From positions 1,634,448-1,698,447 of the forward strand of contig NZ_LGRA01000021.1 in assembly GCF_003116095.1 (NCBI RefSeq): DNA of 64,000 nucleotides, in the 5' to 3' direction. The notes under the pieces are model-generated. The model had not been told where the DNA came from. It saw only the letters and a program-made list of their open reading frames with translations, and did no database searches. This document shows, in pieces, positions 54,902-63,266 of the stretch; within the stretch, counting starts at the first letter, position 1, and every line of letters starts with the position of its first letter. The position numbers were made by a program, and so were the translations under genes. Origin of the DNA: Azospirillum sp. TSO35-2 (GTDB taxonomy: Bacteria; Pseudomonadota; Alphaproteobacteria; Azospirillales; Azospirillaceae).

Positions 54902-56509
54902 ATGACCGTCCTGAAGAGCGCCATCAACGCGCGCTCGGCCGAGTTCCAGACCAACGCCGACGCCATGCAGGCGCTGGTCGCCGACCTGCGCCGGAAGGTT
55001 GCCGCCATCCAGCAGGGCGGCGGCGCGAAGGCGCGCGACAAGCACCTCGCCCGCGGCAAGCTGCTGCCGCGCGAGCGCATCCGCCAACTGCTCGACGTCG
55101 GCTCGCCGTTCCTGGAGCTGTCGCAGATGGCGGCGCACGAGGTGTACGAGGACAACATCCCGTCCGCCGGGATCATCACCGGCATCGGCAGCGTCGCCGG
55201 CCAGGAATGCATGATCGTCGTCAACGACGCGACGGTGAAGGGCGGCACCTACTACCCGCTGACGGTCAAGAAGCACCTGCGGGCGCAGGAGATCGCCCAA
55301 CAGAACAACCTGCCCTGCATCTATCTGGTCGACAGCGGCGGCGCCAACCTGCCGAACCAGGACGAGGTCTTCCCCGACCGCGACCATTTCGGCCGCATCT
55401 TCTACAATCAGGCCAACATGTCGGCCGAGGGCATCCCGCAGATCGCCGTGGTGATGGGGTCCTGCACCGCCGGCGGCGCCTATGTCCCGGCGATGTCGGA
55501 CGAGGCGATCATCGTCCGCAACCAGGGCACCATCTTCCTGGGCGGCCCGCCGCTGGTGAAGGCCGCGACCGGCGAGGTGGTGACGGCGGAGGATCTGGGC
55601 GGCGCCGACGTCCATTCCCGCACCTCCGGCGTCACCGACCATTACGCGATGAACGACGCCCACGCCTTGGCGACGGCGCGCCGGGTGGTGTCGAACCTGA
55701 ACCGCGCCAAGCACATCGACCTCGACCTGCGCGAGCCGGAAGAGCCGGTCTTCGACCCGCGCGAACTCTACGGCGTCATCCCCAGCGACGCGCGCAAGCC
55801 CTTCGACGTGCGCGAGGTCATCGCCCGGGTGGTCGACGGCTCCCGCTTCGACGAGTTCAAGCCGCTCTACGGCACGACGCTGGTCACCGGCTTCGCCCAC
55901 ATCCACGGCTACCCCGTCGGCATCATCGCCAACAACGGCATCCTGTTCAGCGAATCCGCGCTGAAGGGCGCCCATTTCGTCGAGCTGTGCTGCCAACGCC
56001 GCATCCCGCTGGTCTTCCTGCAGAACATCACCGGCTTCATGGTCGGGCGGAAGTACGAGGCCGGCGGCATCGCCAAGGACGGCGCCAAGCTGGTCACCGC
56101 CGTCGCCTGCGCCCGCGTGCCGAAATTCACCGTCATCATCGGCGGCAGCTATGGCGCCGGCAACTACGGCATGTGCGGTCGGGCCTACAGCCCGCGCTTC
56201 CTGTGGATGTGGCCGAACGCCCGCATCTCCGTCATGGGCGGCGAGCAGGCGGCCGGCGTGCTGGCCCAGGTCAAGCGCGACGCGATGGAGGCCCAGGGCA
56301 AGGACTGGTCGGCCGAGGAGGAGGAGGCGCTGAAGGCCCCGATCCGCCAGAAGTTCGAGCGGGAAAGCCATCCCTATTACGCCAGCGCCCGGCTGTGGGA
56401 CGACGGCATCATCGACCCGGCCGACACCCGCATGGTGCTGGGTCTGGGGCTGTCGGCGTCCTTGAACGCGCCGGTGCCGAAGACGCCCTTCGGCGTGTTC
56501 CGGATGTGA
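54902..56509 (+). CDS. liuB: Methylcrotonyl-CoA carboxylase, carboxyltransferase (beta) subunit
   Basis: Transfers CO2 from carboxybiotin to 3-methylcrotonyl-CoA. The 535-residue carboxyltransferase shows ARGKLLPRERI near residue 50, VKGGTYYPLTVKKHLRAQE near 115, GSCTAGGAYVPAMSDE near 190 and FLQNITGFMVGRKYEAGGIA near 375. Length matches MccB. The ATG at 54902 follows GGGAGGG. It ends 11 bases before the hydratase gene. Confidence 0.95.
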   Translation: MTVLKSAINARSAEFQTNADAMQALVADLRRKVAAIQQGGGAKARDKHLARGKLLPRERIRQLLDVGSPFLELSQMAAHEVYEDNIPSAGIITGIGSVAGQECMIVVNDATVKGGTYYPLTVKKHLRAQEIAQQNNLPCIYLVDSGGANLPNQDEVFPDRDHFGRIFYNQANMSAEGIPQIAVVMGSCTAGGAYVPAMSDEAIIVRNQGTIFLGGPPLVKAATGEVVTAEDLGGADVHSRTSGVTDHYAMNDAHALATARRVVSNLNRAKHIDLDLREPEEPVFDPRELYGVIPSDARKPFDVREVIARVVDGSRFDEFKPLYGTTLVTGFAHIHGYPVGIIANNGILFSESALKGAHFVELCCQRRIPLVFLQNITGFMVGRKYEAGGIAKDGAKLVTAVACARVPKFTVIIGGSYGAGNYGMCGRAYSPRFLWMWPNARISVMGGEQAAGVLAQVKRDAMEAQGKDWSAEEEEALKAPIRQKFERESHPYYASARLWDDGIIDPADTRMVLGLGLSASLNAPVPKTPFGVFRM

Positions 56510-56520
56510 TGGAGGCGACC

Positions 56521-57303
56521 ATGAGCGACATCCTCATCAACGTTCAGGACACCGGCGTCGCCACCGTCACCATGAATCGCGGCGACGTCCACAACGCCTT
56601 CAACGAGCAGGTCATCGCCGACCTCACCTCCGCCTTCCGCCAAGTGGGCGAGGATCCGGCGGTGCGCGTCGTGCTGCTGCGCGGGGTGGGCAAGAGCTTT
56701 TCGGCCGGGGCGGATTTGTCCTGGATGAAGAAGATGGCCGGCTACTCGCGCGAGGAGAACCTGGCCGACGCCATGGGCCTCGCCACCATGCTGCGGACGC
56801 TGGACGAATGCCCGAAGCCCACGGTCGCCGTGGTGCAGGGCCCGGCCTTCGGCGGCGGCGTCGGCCTCGTCTCGGCCTGCGACATCGCCATCGGCGTGGA
56901 GACCGCCACCTTCGCCCTGTCGGAGGTGCGGCTCGGCATCATCCCCGCCGCCATCAGCCCCTACGTCATCGCCGCCATCGGCGAGCGCGCCTGCCGCCGC
57001 TACTTCCTGACCGGCGAACGCTTCAGCGCGGCGGAGGCCCACCGCATCGGCCTGCTGCATGAGCTGACCACCGCCGACGGGCTGGAAGAGGCGGTGGCGA
57101 AGACGGTCAAGAACCTGATGGACAGCGCGCCCACGGCGGTCACCGCCGCCAAGGAGCTGATCCGCGCCGTCGCCCGCCGTCCGCTGAGCGACGAGGTGGT
57201 GCGCGACACCGCCGATCGCATCGCCCGCCAGCGCGCCAGCGCCGAAGGCAAGGAGGGCGTCGGCGCCTTCCTCGACAAACGCACCCCGTCCTGGCGGAGC
57301 TGA
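56521..57303 (+). CDS. liuC: Methylglutaconyl-CoA hydratase (crotonase family)
   Basis: Hydrates 3-methylglutaconyl-CoA to HMG-CoA. The 260-residue crotonase has SFSAGADLSWMKKMAGYS near residues 60-77, GPAFGGGVGLVSACD near 105 and FALSEVRLGIIPAAISPYV near 130, as in LiuC/AUH proteins. The SWMKKM stretch is typical of this branch. The ATG at 56521 lies behind GGAGG; an ATG at 56509 would have no site. Position between MccB and MccA genes is standard for liu operons. Confidence 0.93.
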   Translation: MSDILINVQDTGVATVTMNRGDVHNAFNEQVIADLTSAFRQVGEDPAVRVVLLRGVGKSFSAGADLSWMKKMAGYSREENLADAMGLATMLRTLDECPKPTVAVVQGPAFGGGVGLVSACDIAIGVETATFALSEVRLGIIPAAISPYVIAAIGERACRRYFLTGERFSAAEAHRIGLLHELTTADGLEEAVAKTVKNLMDSAPTAVTAAKELIRAVARRPLSDEVVRDTADRIARQRASAEGKEGVGAFLDKRTPSWRS

Positions 57304-57309
57304 CCCAAA

Positions 57310-59313
57310 ATGTTCGACAAGATCCTGATCGCCAACCGCGGCGAAATCGCCTGCCGGGTCATCCGCACCGCCCGCCGGATGGGCATCCGCACCGTCGCCG
57401 TTCATTCGGAGGCCGACGCCAAGGCGATGCATGTCCAGATGGCCGACGAGGCCGTCTGCATCGGCCCGGCCCCGGTCGGCGAAAGCTATCTGCGCGGCGA
57501 TGTCATCCTCGACGTCGCCAAGCGCACCGGTGCCCAGGCCATCCACCCCGGCTACGGCTTCCTGTCGGAGAACGCCGGCTTCGCCGCCGCCTGCGCCGAG
57601 GCCGGCGTCGTCTTCATCGGCCCGCCGATCGACGCCATCCGGGTCATGGGCTCCAAGGCCGAGTCCAAGCGGCTGATGGCCAACGCCGACGTGCCGCTGG
57701 TGCCGGGCTATCACGGCACCGACCAGGACTTCGCCACCCTGTCGGCGGAGGCCGAGCGCATCGGCTATCCGGTGCTGGTCAAGGCGTCGGCCGGCGGCGG
57801 CGGCAAGGGCATGCGTGTCGTCCGCGCCGCCGGTGAACTGGCCGACGCGGTCGCCGGCGCCCAGCGCGAGGCCAAGGCCGCCTTCGGCGACGACAGCCTG
57901 CTGCTGGAGAAGTATCTCGGCCGGCCGCGCCACGTCGAAATCCAGGTCTTCTGCGACACCCACGGCAACGGCGTCTATCTGTTCGAGCGCGACTGCTCGG
58001 TCCAGCGCCGCCACCAGAAGGTGATCGAGGAGGCGCCGGCCCCCAACCTGCCCGACGACCTCCGCCGCCGCATGGGCGAGGCCGCGGTGGCCGCCGCCAA
58101 GGCGGTGAACTATGTCGGCGCCGGCACCGTGGAGTTCCTGTACGAGGATGGCGGCTTCTACTTCATCGAGATGAACACCCGCCTGCAGGTGGAGCATCCG
58201 GTGACCGAGAAGATCACCGGCCTCGATCTGGTCGAGTGGCAGTTGCGTGTCGCCGCCGGGGCCGAACTGCCGTTGCGCCAGAACCAGTTGATCCGCCGCG
58301 GCCATGCCTTCGAGGCGCGGCTGTACGCCGAGGATCCGCAGCGCGACTTCCTGCCCGCCATCGGCAAGCTGGTCCGCCTGCGCCCGCCGGCTGAGAACGA
58401 CCATGTCCGCGTCGACACCGGCGTCCGCGAGGGCGATTCGGTGACGATGTACTACGACCCGATGATCGCCAAGCTGATCGTCTGGGACGAGGACCGCGAC
58501 AGCGCGCTGCGCCGGCTCCGGGTGGCGCTGGCCGCGTATGAGGTCGTCGGCGTCACCACCAACGTCGGCTTCCTCGGCGCCATCGCCGGCCATCCGGCCT
58601 TCAAGGCGGTCGAGATCGACACCGGCTTCATCGAGCGCCACCGCGCCGACCTGCTGCCGCCGCCGGCCCCGGTGCCGGACAGGGCGCTGGCCGCCGCTGC
58701 CCTGTCGGTGCTGCTGAAGCGCCGGGCGGAGGCGCAGGCCGCGCTGCGCGCCCGCTCCGACCGCCACTCCCCCTGGCTGCTCGCCAACGGCTGGCGCCTG
58801 AACGAGGAGAACCATTACGACCTGCGCCTGATGGACGGCGAGACGGCGCGCGAGGTGACGCTGCACTTCCGCAGTGATGGCTATGAGGTCGCGGTGGACG
58901 GCGGCGCGGCGATGCCGGTGAGCGGCGTCGGCTTCGACGACGGCACGCTGACGGCGACGCTGGACGGCGTGCGCACCCGCGCGACGGTGGTGCAGCAGGG
59001 GCTGGACATCACCGTGCTGATTGACGGCGCCGTGTCCCGCCTGACGCTGGACGACCCCAGCGCCCGCGCGGCGGAGCAGGAGGGCGGCAGCGGCCGTCTG
59101 ACCGCCCCCATGCCGGGCACCGTGGTCCGCGTGCTGGTCGAGCCGGGCCAGACCGTGGAGGCCGGCGCGCCGTTGATGCTGCTGGAGGCGATGAAGATGG
59201 AGCACACCATCAAGGCCCCGGCCGCCGGCACCGTCAGCGCGGTGAACTTCGCGGCGGGCGACCAGGTGTCCGAAGGCGTCGACCTGCTAGTCCTCGACAT
59301 CGCGGAGGCGTGA
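57310..59313 (+). CDS. liuD: Methylcrotonyl-CoA carboxylase, biotin (alpha) subunit
   Basis: Carboxylates its own biotin with ATP and bicarbonate. The 667-residue protein starts with ILIANRGEIACRVIRTARRM (biotin carboxylase N-domain). It has the ATP-grasp glycine loop KASAGGGGKGMRVV near residue 160, EMNTRLQVEHPVTE near 290 and the biotinyl lysine in LEAMKMEHTIKAPA near residue 628. It begins 6 bases after liuC and ends 2 bases before liuE. Confidence 0.96.
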   Translation: MFDKILIANRGEIACRVIRTARRMGIRTVAVHSEADAKAMHVQMADEAVCIGPAPVGESYLRGDVILDVAKRTGAQAIHPGYGFLSENAGFAAACAEAGVVFIGPPIDAIRVMGSKAESKRLMANADVPLVPGYHGTDQDFATLSAEAERIGYPVLVKASAGGGGKGMRVVRAAGELADAVAGAQREAKAAFGDDSLLLEKYLGRPRHVEIQVFCDTHGNGVYLFERDCSVQRRHQKVIEEAPAPNLPDDLRRRMGEAAVAAAKAVNYVGAGTVEFLYEDGGFYFIEMNTRLQVEHPVTEKITGLDLVEWQLRVAAGAELPLRQNQLIRRGHAFEARLYAEDPQRDFLPAIGKLVRLRPPAENDHVRVDTGVREGDSVTMYYDPMIAKLIVWDEDRDSALRRLRVALAAYEVVGVTTNVGFLGAIAGHPAFKAVEIDTGFIERHRADLLPPPAPVPDRALAAAALSVLLKRRAEAQAALRARSDRHSPWLLANGWRLNEENHYDLRLMDGETAREVTLHFRSDGYEVAVDGGAAMPVSGVGFDDGTLTATLDGVRTRATVVQQGLDITVLIDGAVSRLTLDDPSARAAEQEGGSGRLTAPMPGTVVRVLVEPGQTVEAGAPLMLLEAMKMEHTIKAPAAGTVSAVNFAAGDQVSEGVDLLVLDIAEA

Positions 59314-59315
59314 CG

Positions 59316-60215
59316 ATGCAACTGCCCAACGTCGTCCGCATGGTGGAGGTCGGCCCGCGCGACGGCCTCCAGAACGAAAAGACCATGGTGCCGACCGCGG
59401 TGAAGGTGGAGCTGGTCGACCGCCTGTCCGCCGCCGGCCTGGGCGTGGTCGAGGCGGCCAGCTTCGTCTCGCCCAAATGGGTGCCGCAGATGGGCGACAG
59501 CGCCGATGTGCTGGCCGGCATCACCCGCAAGCCCGGCGTCCGCTACGCCGCCCTCACCCCCAACCTAAAGGGGCTGGAGGGCGCGCTGGCGGCCAAGGCC
59601 GACGAGGTGGCGGTGTTCGGCGCCGCCTCGGAGAGCTTCAGCCAGAAGAACATCAACTGCTCGATCGCCGAGAGCCTGGACCGCTTCGCTCCCGTGATGG
59701 AGCGGGCCAGGGCGGAAGGCCTGCCGGTGCGCGGCTACATCTCCTGCGTGCTGGGCTGCCCGTACGAAGGCGAGATCGCGCCCAAGGCGGTGGCCGAGGT
59801 GGCGGAGCGGCTGTTCGCCATGGGCTGCTACGAGATCTCGCTCGGCGACACCATCGGCACCGGCACGCCGGCCAAGGCGCAGGCGATGATCACCGCGGTG
59901 GCGGAGCGGGTGCCGATGGACAAGATCGCCGTCCATTTCCACGACACCTACGGGCAGGCGCTGGCCAACATCCTGGCGGCGTTGCAGATGGGGGTGGCGG
60001 TGGTCGACAGCTCCGTCGCCGGGCTCGGCGGCTGCCCCTACGCCAAGGGCGCCTCGGGCAACGTGGCGAGCGAGGACGTGCTGTACATGCTGAACGGCCT
60101 TGGCATCGAAACCGGGGTCGATCTGGACAGGCTGATCGCGGCCGGTGCGTTCATCAGCGACGCCATCGGCCGCCCCACCGCATCGAAGGTGGCCCGCGCT
60201 CGTGGTTGTGCGTGA
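59316..60215 (+). CDS. liuE: Hydroxymethylglutaryl-CoA lyase
   Basis: Cleaves HMG-CoA to acetyl-CoA and acetoacetate. The 299-residue TIM-barrel protein carries VEVGPRDGLQNEK near residue 10 (metal and catalytic arginine), EAASFVSPKWVPQM near 48, the metal histidine pair in VHFHDTYGQAL near 207, and the active-site cysteine loop GLGGCPYAKGASGN near 237. The ATG at 59316 follows GGAGG inside the end of liuD. Last gene of the leucine operon. Confidence 0.96.
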   Translation: MQLPNVVRMVEVGPRDGLQNEKTMVPTAVKVELVDRLSAAGLGVVEAASFVSPKWVPQMGDSADVLAGITRKPGVRYAALTPNLKGLEGALAAKADEVAVFGAASESFSQKNINCSIAESLDRFAPVMERARAEGLPVRGYISCVLGCPYEGEIAPKAVAEVAERLFAMGCYEISLGDTIGTGTPAKAQAMITAVAERVPMDKIAVHFHDTYGQALANILAALQMGVAVVDSSVAGLGGCPYAKGASGNVASEDVLYMLNGLGIETGVDLDRLIAAGAFISDAIGRPTASKVARARGCA

Positions 60216-60233
60216 GGGGCCCTTCGCGGCGGG

Positions 60234-60265
60234 AAAGGGCCGTGCCCGCAGGGGTGCGGCCCTTT
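60234..60265 (+). terminator. Hairpin after the leucine-degradation operon
   Basis: AAAGGGCCG pairs with CGGCCCTTT around a GC-rich inner stem and a short loop, 19 bases after the liuE stop. There is no clear T-run, so termination may be partial. Confidence 0.5.
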
Positions 60266-60330
60266 CGTGCTTGTGGGGGTTCGGCAGGCCACTGGCTGGA
60301 AAATTCTCGGATCCGTGATACTGTCCCACC

Positions 60331-60645
60331 ATGGCTTGCATGGATCCCATCCTGGCTCGCTTCCGCGCCGATCTGGACCGGGCCTACGGCCGCCGGTTGG
60401 AGAAAGTTGTGCTGTTCGGGTCGCGCGCCCGTGGGGACGCCCGTCCCGATTCCGACTATGACGTCGCCGTCTTCCTGAAGGATCTAACGGATCGTTGGCG
60501 CGAGGCCGACCGGATCGCCGGGATCGCGTCGGAAGTCCTGGACGACACGGGCGCGGTCATCCACGCCATGCCCTACCGGGTCGACGCCTATGTCGAACGC
60601 ACGCCGCTGATGCATGAGATCCGGCGGGAGGGACGCGAGCTGTGA
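60331..60645 (+). CDS. MNT-family nucleotidyltransferase (MntA-type antitoxin)
   Basis: A 104-residue minimal nucleotidyltransferase. The motif VLFGSRARGDARPDSDYDVAVF near residues 28-49 holds the glycine-serine and the paired aspartates that bind Mg-ATP. In HEPN/MNT pairs this protein neutralises the HEPN RNase, in studied cases by adding nucleotides to it. Its stop overlaps the HEPN gene start (GTGA). Confidence 0.85.
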   Translation: MACMDPILARFRADLDRAYGRRLEKVVLFGSRARGDARPDSDYDVAVFLKDLTDRWREADRIAGIASEVLDDTGAVIHAMPYRVDAYVERTPLMHEIRREGREL

Positions 60646-61037
60646 CGCCGGAGGCCGCCGGATACCTCGACAAGGCGCAACGCTGCCTGGGCTATGCGCG
60701 CGTCAACCTGGGTGTCGATCTGGGAAACGACGCCGGCCGCAACGCCTATCTGGCGGCCTTTCATGCAGTCCAGGCCCTCATCTTCGAAAGAACCGGGCGG
60801 GTCGCCAAAACCCATCAGGGCGTTCATGCCGAATTCAGCCGGTTGACGAAGGACGATCCGTCCATCGCTCCGGAGCTTCGACTCTTCCTATCCCAGGCCT
60901 ACAACCTGAAGGCCGTTGCCGATTACGAAATGGGACCGGACGCCGAAGTGCCGGTCGAGCATGCAGCGGCCGCCCTCACCACCGCCGAACGCTTCGTCGC
61001 CCTGATCAGCGGACACGTGCAGGACGTCAATCGGTAG
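60642..61037 (+). CDS. HEPN-domain protein (candidate RNase toxin partner of MntA)
   Basis: A 131-residue helical protein of the HEPN/UPF0332 type. NAYLAAFHAVQALIFERTG near residues 30-48 is characteristic, followed by KTHQGVHAEF and a late AYNLKAVADYEMG segment. A possible Rx4H pattern occurs as RVAKTH near residue 49, though not at the place usual for the catalytic motif, so RNase activity is uncertain. The start is GTG, coupled to the end of the MNT gene. Confidence 0.82.
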   Translation: MTPEAAGYLDKAQRCLGYARVNLGVDLGNDAGRNAYLAAFHAVQALIFERTGRVAKTHQGVHAEFSRLTKDDPSIAPELRLFLSQAYNLKAVADYEMGPDAEVPVEHAAAALTTAERFVALISGHVQDVNR

Positions 61038-61333
61038 CGTCACCCACCCCCGGGCCAAGCGCGCATTTCGAGGAAGGTCGCCTACCAAATTGTTTGCGCA
61101 ACGAACTTGACGCCCTGGCGAAACGGGAGCAGGCTGGTCCGCGTGATGGATGGTGCCGAAAATGCATTGTTCCCACGACGCCGACCGGTCTGACTGACCG
61201 GCCGGAACCACGGCTGGAGTTCCAGAGGCAACGACGTGGGCCGCCATCGTGCGCGCCTTTACATGACTGTTGCCCGTCCGGCTGAGCGGCGGCGGAGCCA
61301 TACCCGGGTGGCTCCGCCGCCGATTGTTTTTTT
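61038..61333 (+). ncRNA. Candidate small RNA ending at an orphan terminator
   Basis: No convincing reading frame occupies these 296 bases, yet they end in a very strong intrinsic terminator 250 bases after the HEPN stop. Local hairpins such as CCGGTC-TGACT-GACCGG and CTGGAGTTCCAG occur between 61180 and 61240. It may be an independent small RNA or a long 3' untranslated region of the HEPN transcript. Confidence 0.3.
61288..61333 (+). terminator. Strong intrinsic terminator
   Basis: A perfect 13-base-pair stem, GGCGGCGGAGCCA (61288-61300) with TGGCTCCGCCGCC (61309-61321), an 8-base loop, and TTTTTTT at 61327-61333. No gene ends within 250 bases upstream on this strand. Confidence 0.92.
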
Positions 61334-61735
61334 GGCGCCGTTTTTTGAACCTCCGCCATCGGCTGGCCATTTTTCCCCCTCACCGTCCCGCCCCGAAAGG
61401 CAGCCCGGAACCCTGGGCCCTCGTCATCACGTGTGGCCGGTCGTCCGAGTGAACCTTGCCAAATTGCATACCACTTTTGAGCAAAATCGGCGGGATCGAT
61501 GCGGGATTCGACCGGAAATCAAACGAAAATCTGCAAAATATCGGTACGTTTTCGCAAAATGGGGGTATCGGTTGTGGCTTTAACGCGCCATTAACCAGAC
61601 TGGATTGAGTTTAGGAGCATCAGACGCGGCCAACTCCAACCCACAGGCGAAATTGACTTCGCAGAAGATGGAAAAGGCCGCTCCTGTGTTAACGTCGTTG
61701 CACCCGACTTTCTTGGATTTGAAAGGCTCGCCCCT
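61334..61735. other. Intergenic region upstream of the lipoprotein-chvI-chvG genes
   Basis: About 400 bases without a believable gene. The part from 61450 to 61700 is clearly richer in A+T than its surroundings, with runs such as GAAAATCTGCAAAATATCGG and TTTTCGCAAAATGGGG. It presumably contains the promoter of the lipoprotein-chvI-chvG operon. No clear -35/-10 pair was fixed. Confidence 0.5.
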
Positions 61736-62425
61736 ATGACCGTGCCGGGAGTCCTCCGCGATGTGGCGCAGGTTGGCGCCACCGCCGCCACCCGCGGCCG
61801 ACACGCGGGCCTTCTGGTGGCGGTCCTGCTGCTGGCCGGTTGCCCCGGCAACACGATGGCGCCCGGCTGGGGCGGTCCGGACGTGACGGCGTCCAACCCG
61901 AACAACCGGTCCATGGTGCCGCCGGTGCCGAAGCCGAAACCCCGCAAGATTCCCGAAGCCGCCGCGCCGGCACCGGCGCTGCCGATGCCGCAACCGGGGG
62001 CCCCGGTCACCTCGACCGACCTCGCCTCCACCGGTCTGGCCTCCGTCGGCCAGACCAGCGCTCCCCTTCCGGCCGTGGCGATGGCCCCGGCGGACCCGGC
62101 GGGCGCGGTCCAACCCACCCCGATCGCAACCTCCAGCGCCGACCCCGACACGCTTGTCGGGCTGGACGAAGTCCAGACTCTCCACCTCCTGGGGTCACCC
62201 GTTGCACGGGAAGAGGCGCCGCCCGCCAAGATTTGGCGGTACGCCAAGGGCGATTGCACCCTCAAGGTCTTCTTCTTCATGGATATGACCTCGTCCCAGG
62301 ACTTCCGCGCCCTCTCCTACGACATGAAGAGCAGCCAAAATGTCCCTGACGCCGACCATCGATGCTTCGCCCAGCTCCTCACTCAAGCTGACAGCGGGCG
62401 GCCTGCCCGGCCAAACCTTCAGTAA
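61736..62425 (+). CDS. Putative lipoprotein upstream of chvI
   Basis: A 229-residue protein. The hydrophobic start ends in a lipobox, GLLVAVLLLAGC, with the lipidated cysteine near residue 36. A Pro/Ala-rich low-complexity stretch (about 40-130) follows. The C-terminal part reads VGLDEVQTLHLLGSPV, IWRYAKGDCTLKVFFFMDM, a pattern resembling small BamE/SmpA-like outer-membrane modules. I do not recognise a specific family. It is 19 bases before chvI, so it may be a partner or target of the ChvGI system. Confidence 0.78.
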   Translation: MTVPGVLRDVAQVGATAATRGRHAGLLVAVLLLAGCPGNTMAPGWGGPDVTASNPNNRSMVPPVPKPKPRKIPEAAAPAPALPMPQPGAPVTSTDLASTGLASVGQTSAPLPAVAMAPADPAGAVQPTPIATSSADPDTLVGLDEVQTLHLLGSPVAREEAPPAKIWRYAKGDCTLKVFFFMDMTSSQDFRALSYDMKSSQNVPDADHRCFAQLLTQADSGRPARPNLQ

Positions 62426-62453
62426 GGGGGAGTCGAACAAGGGAATGTCCGCA

Positions 62454-63266
62454 ATGACCGAACCGACCATTGCCCGCATCGCTCTGGTGGACGACGACGA
62501 TCTGTTCCGCGAGTCGCTCAGCCTCAACCTCGGCGACGAGGGATACGAGGTCATCACCTTCGACCGCGGCGAGCCGGCGCTCGATTTCTTCGCGGCCGGC
62601 GGTGCGGTCGACATCGTCCTGCTGGACTGGCGCATGCCCAAGCTGGACGGCATCGACGTGCTGCGCCAGATGCGTGCCCGCGGCATCGACGTGCCGGTGA
62701 TCTTCCTGACCGTCCTGTCCGACCAGATTTATGAAGAGGCGGCGCTGGCCGGCGGTGCGCTGGACTTCGTGGAGAAGTCGCGCAGCCTGTCGATCCTGCT
62801 GAAGCGCATGCGCCTCATCCTGGACGGCACCAAGGGCGCGACCGAAGAGGCCGACGCCGCCGGCAACACCGCCGTGCATTGCCTGGGCGAACTGGAGCTG
62901 CGGCTCGACAACAGCCGCGCCTTCTGGAAGGGCAAGCGCATCGACCTGACGCTGACCGAGTTCAACATCGTCAAGCTGATGTCGACCCGCCCGGAGGAGG
63001 ACGTCTCCTACCGCGAGATCTACGACCTCGTCCACGGCAAGGGCTTCGTCGCCGGCTACGGCCCGTCGGGCTACCGCGCCAACGTCCGCGCCTTCATCAA
63101 GCGCATCCGCCAGAAGTTCCGCTCCGTCGACGCCGGGTTCGGCTGCATCGAGAACTACCCGGGCTTCGGCTATCGCTGGGGCAAGGGCGGGAACGCGGCC
63201 AACCAGGGCCGCGACGAGGATGGACTGGGCGAGGACATGCTGATCGATGGCGCTGCTGCCGACTGA
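62454..63266 (+). CDS. chvI: Response regulator ChvI
   Basis: OmpR-family regulator of the ChvG/ChvI system, which governs envelope, acid and host-associated responses in alphaproteobacteria. From the ATG at 62454 (AAGGGA nine bases upstream) it is 270 residues; an ATG at 62445 is an alternative. The receiver has DDDD near residue 13, Asp58 in LLDWRMP, and FVEKSRS with the lysine. The output domain contains IDLTLTEFNIVKLM and VRAFIKRIRQKFR, and FGCIENYPGFGYRW is a ChvI-type ending. It overlaps chvG by 20 bases. Confidence 0.93.
   Translation: MTEPTIARIALVDDDDLFRESLSLNLGDEGYEVITFDRGEPALDFFAAGGAVDIVLLDWRMPKLDGIDVLRQMRARGIDVPVIFLTVLSDQIYEEAALAGGALDFVEKSRSLSILLKRMRLILDGTKGATEEADAAGNTAVHCLGELELRLDNSRAFWKGKRIDLTLTEFNIVKLMSTRPEEDVSYREIYDLVHGKGFVAGYGPSGYRANVRAFIKRIRQKFRSVDAGFGCIENYPGFGYRWGKGGNAANQGRDEDGLGEDMLIDGAAAD

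Noticed and set aside
61083..61095. TACCAAATTGT after the HEPN gene, matching part of the sugar-locus control element.
   Set aside because: The tandem GTAAC half-sites and the spaced -10 box are absent, so it is probably coincidence.
62340..62444. An earlier in-frame ATG for chvI at 62340.
   Set aside because: It overlaps the end of the lipoprotein gene and the added residues are low-complexity; the ATGs at 62445/62454 have ribosome sites and begin at the receiver.
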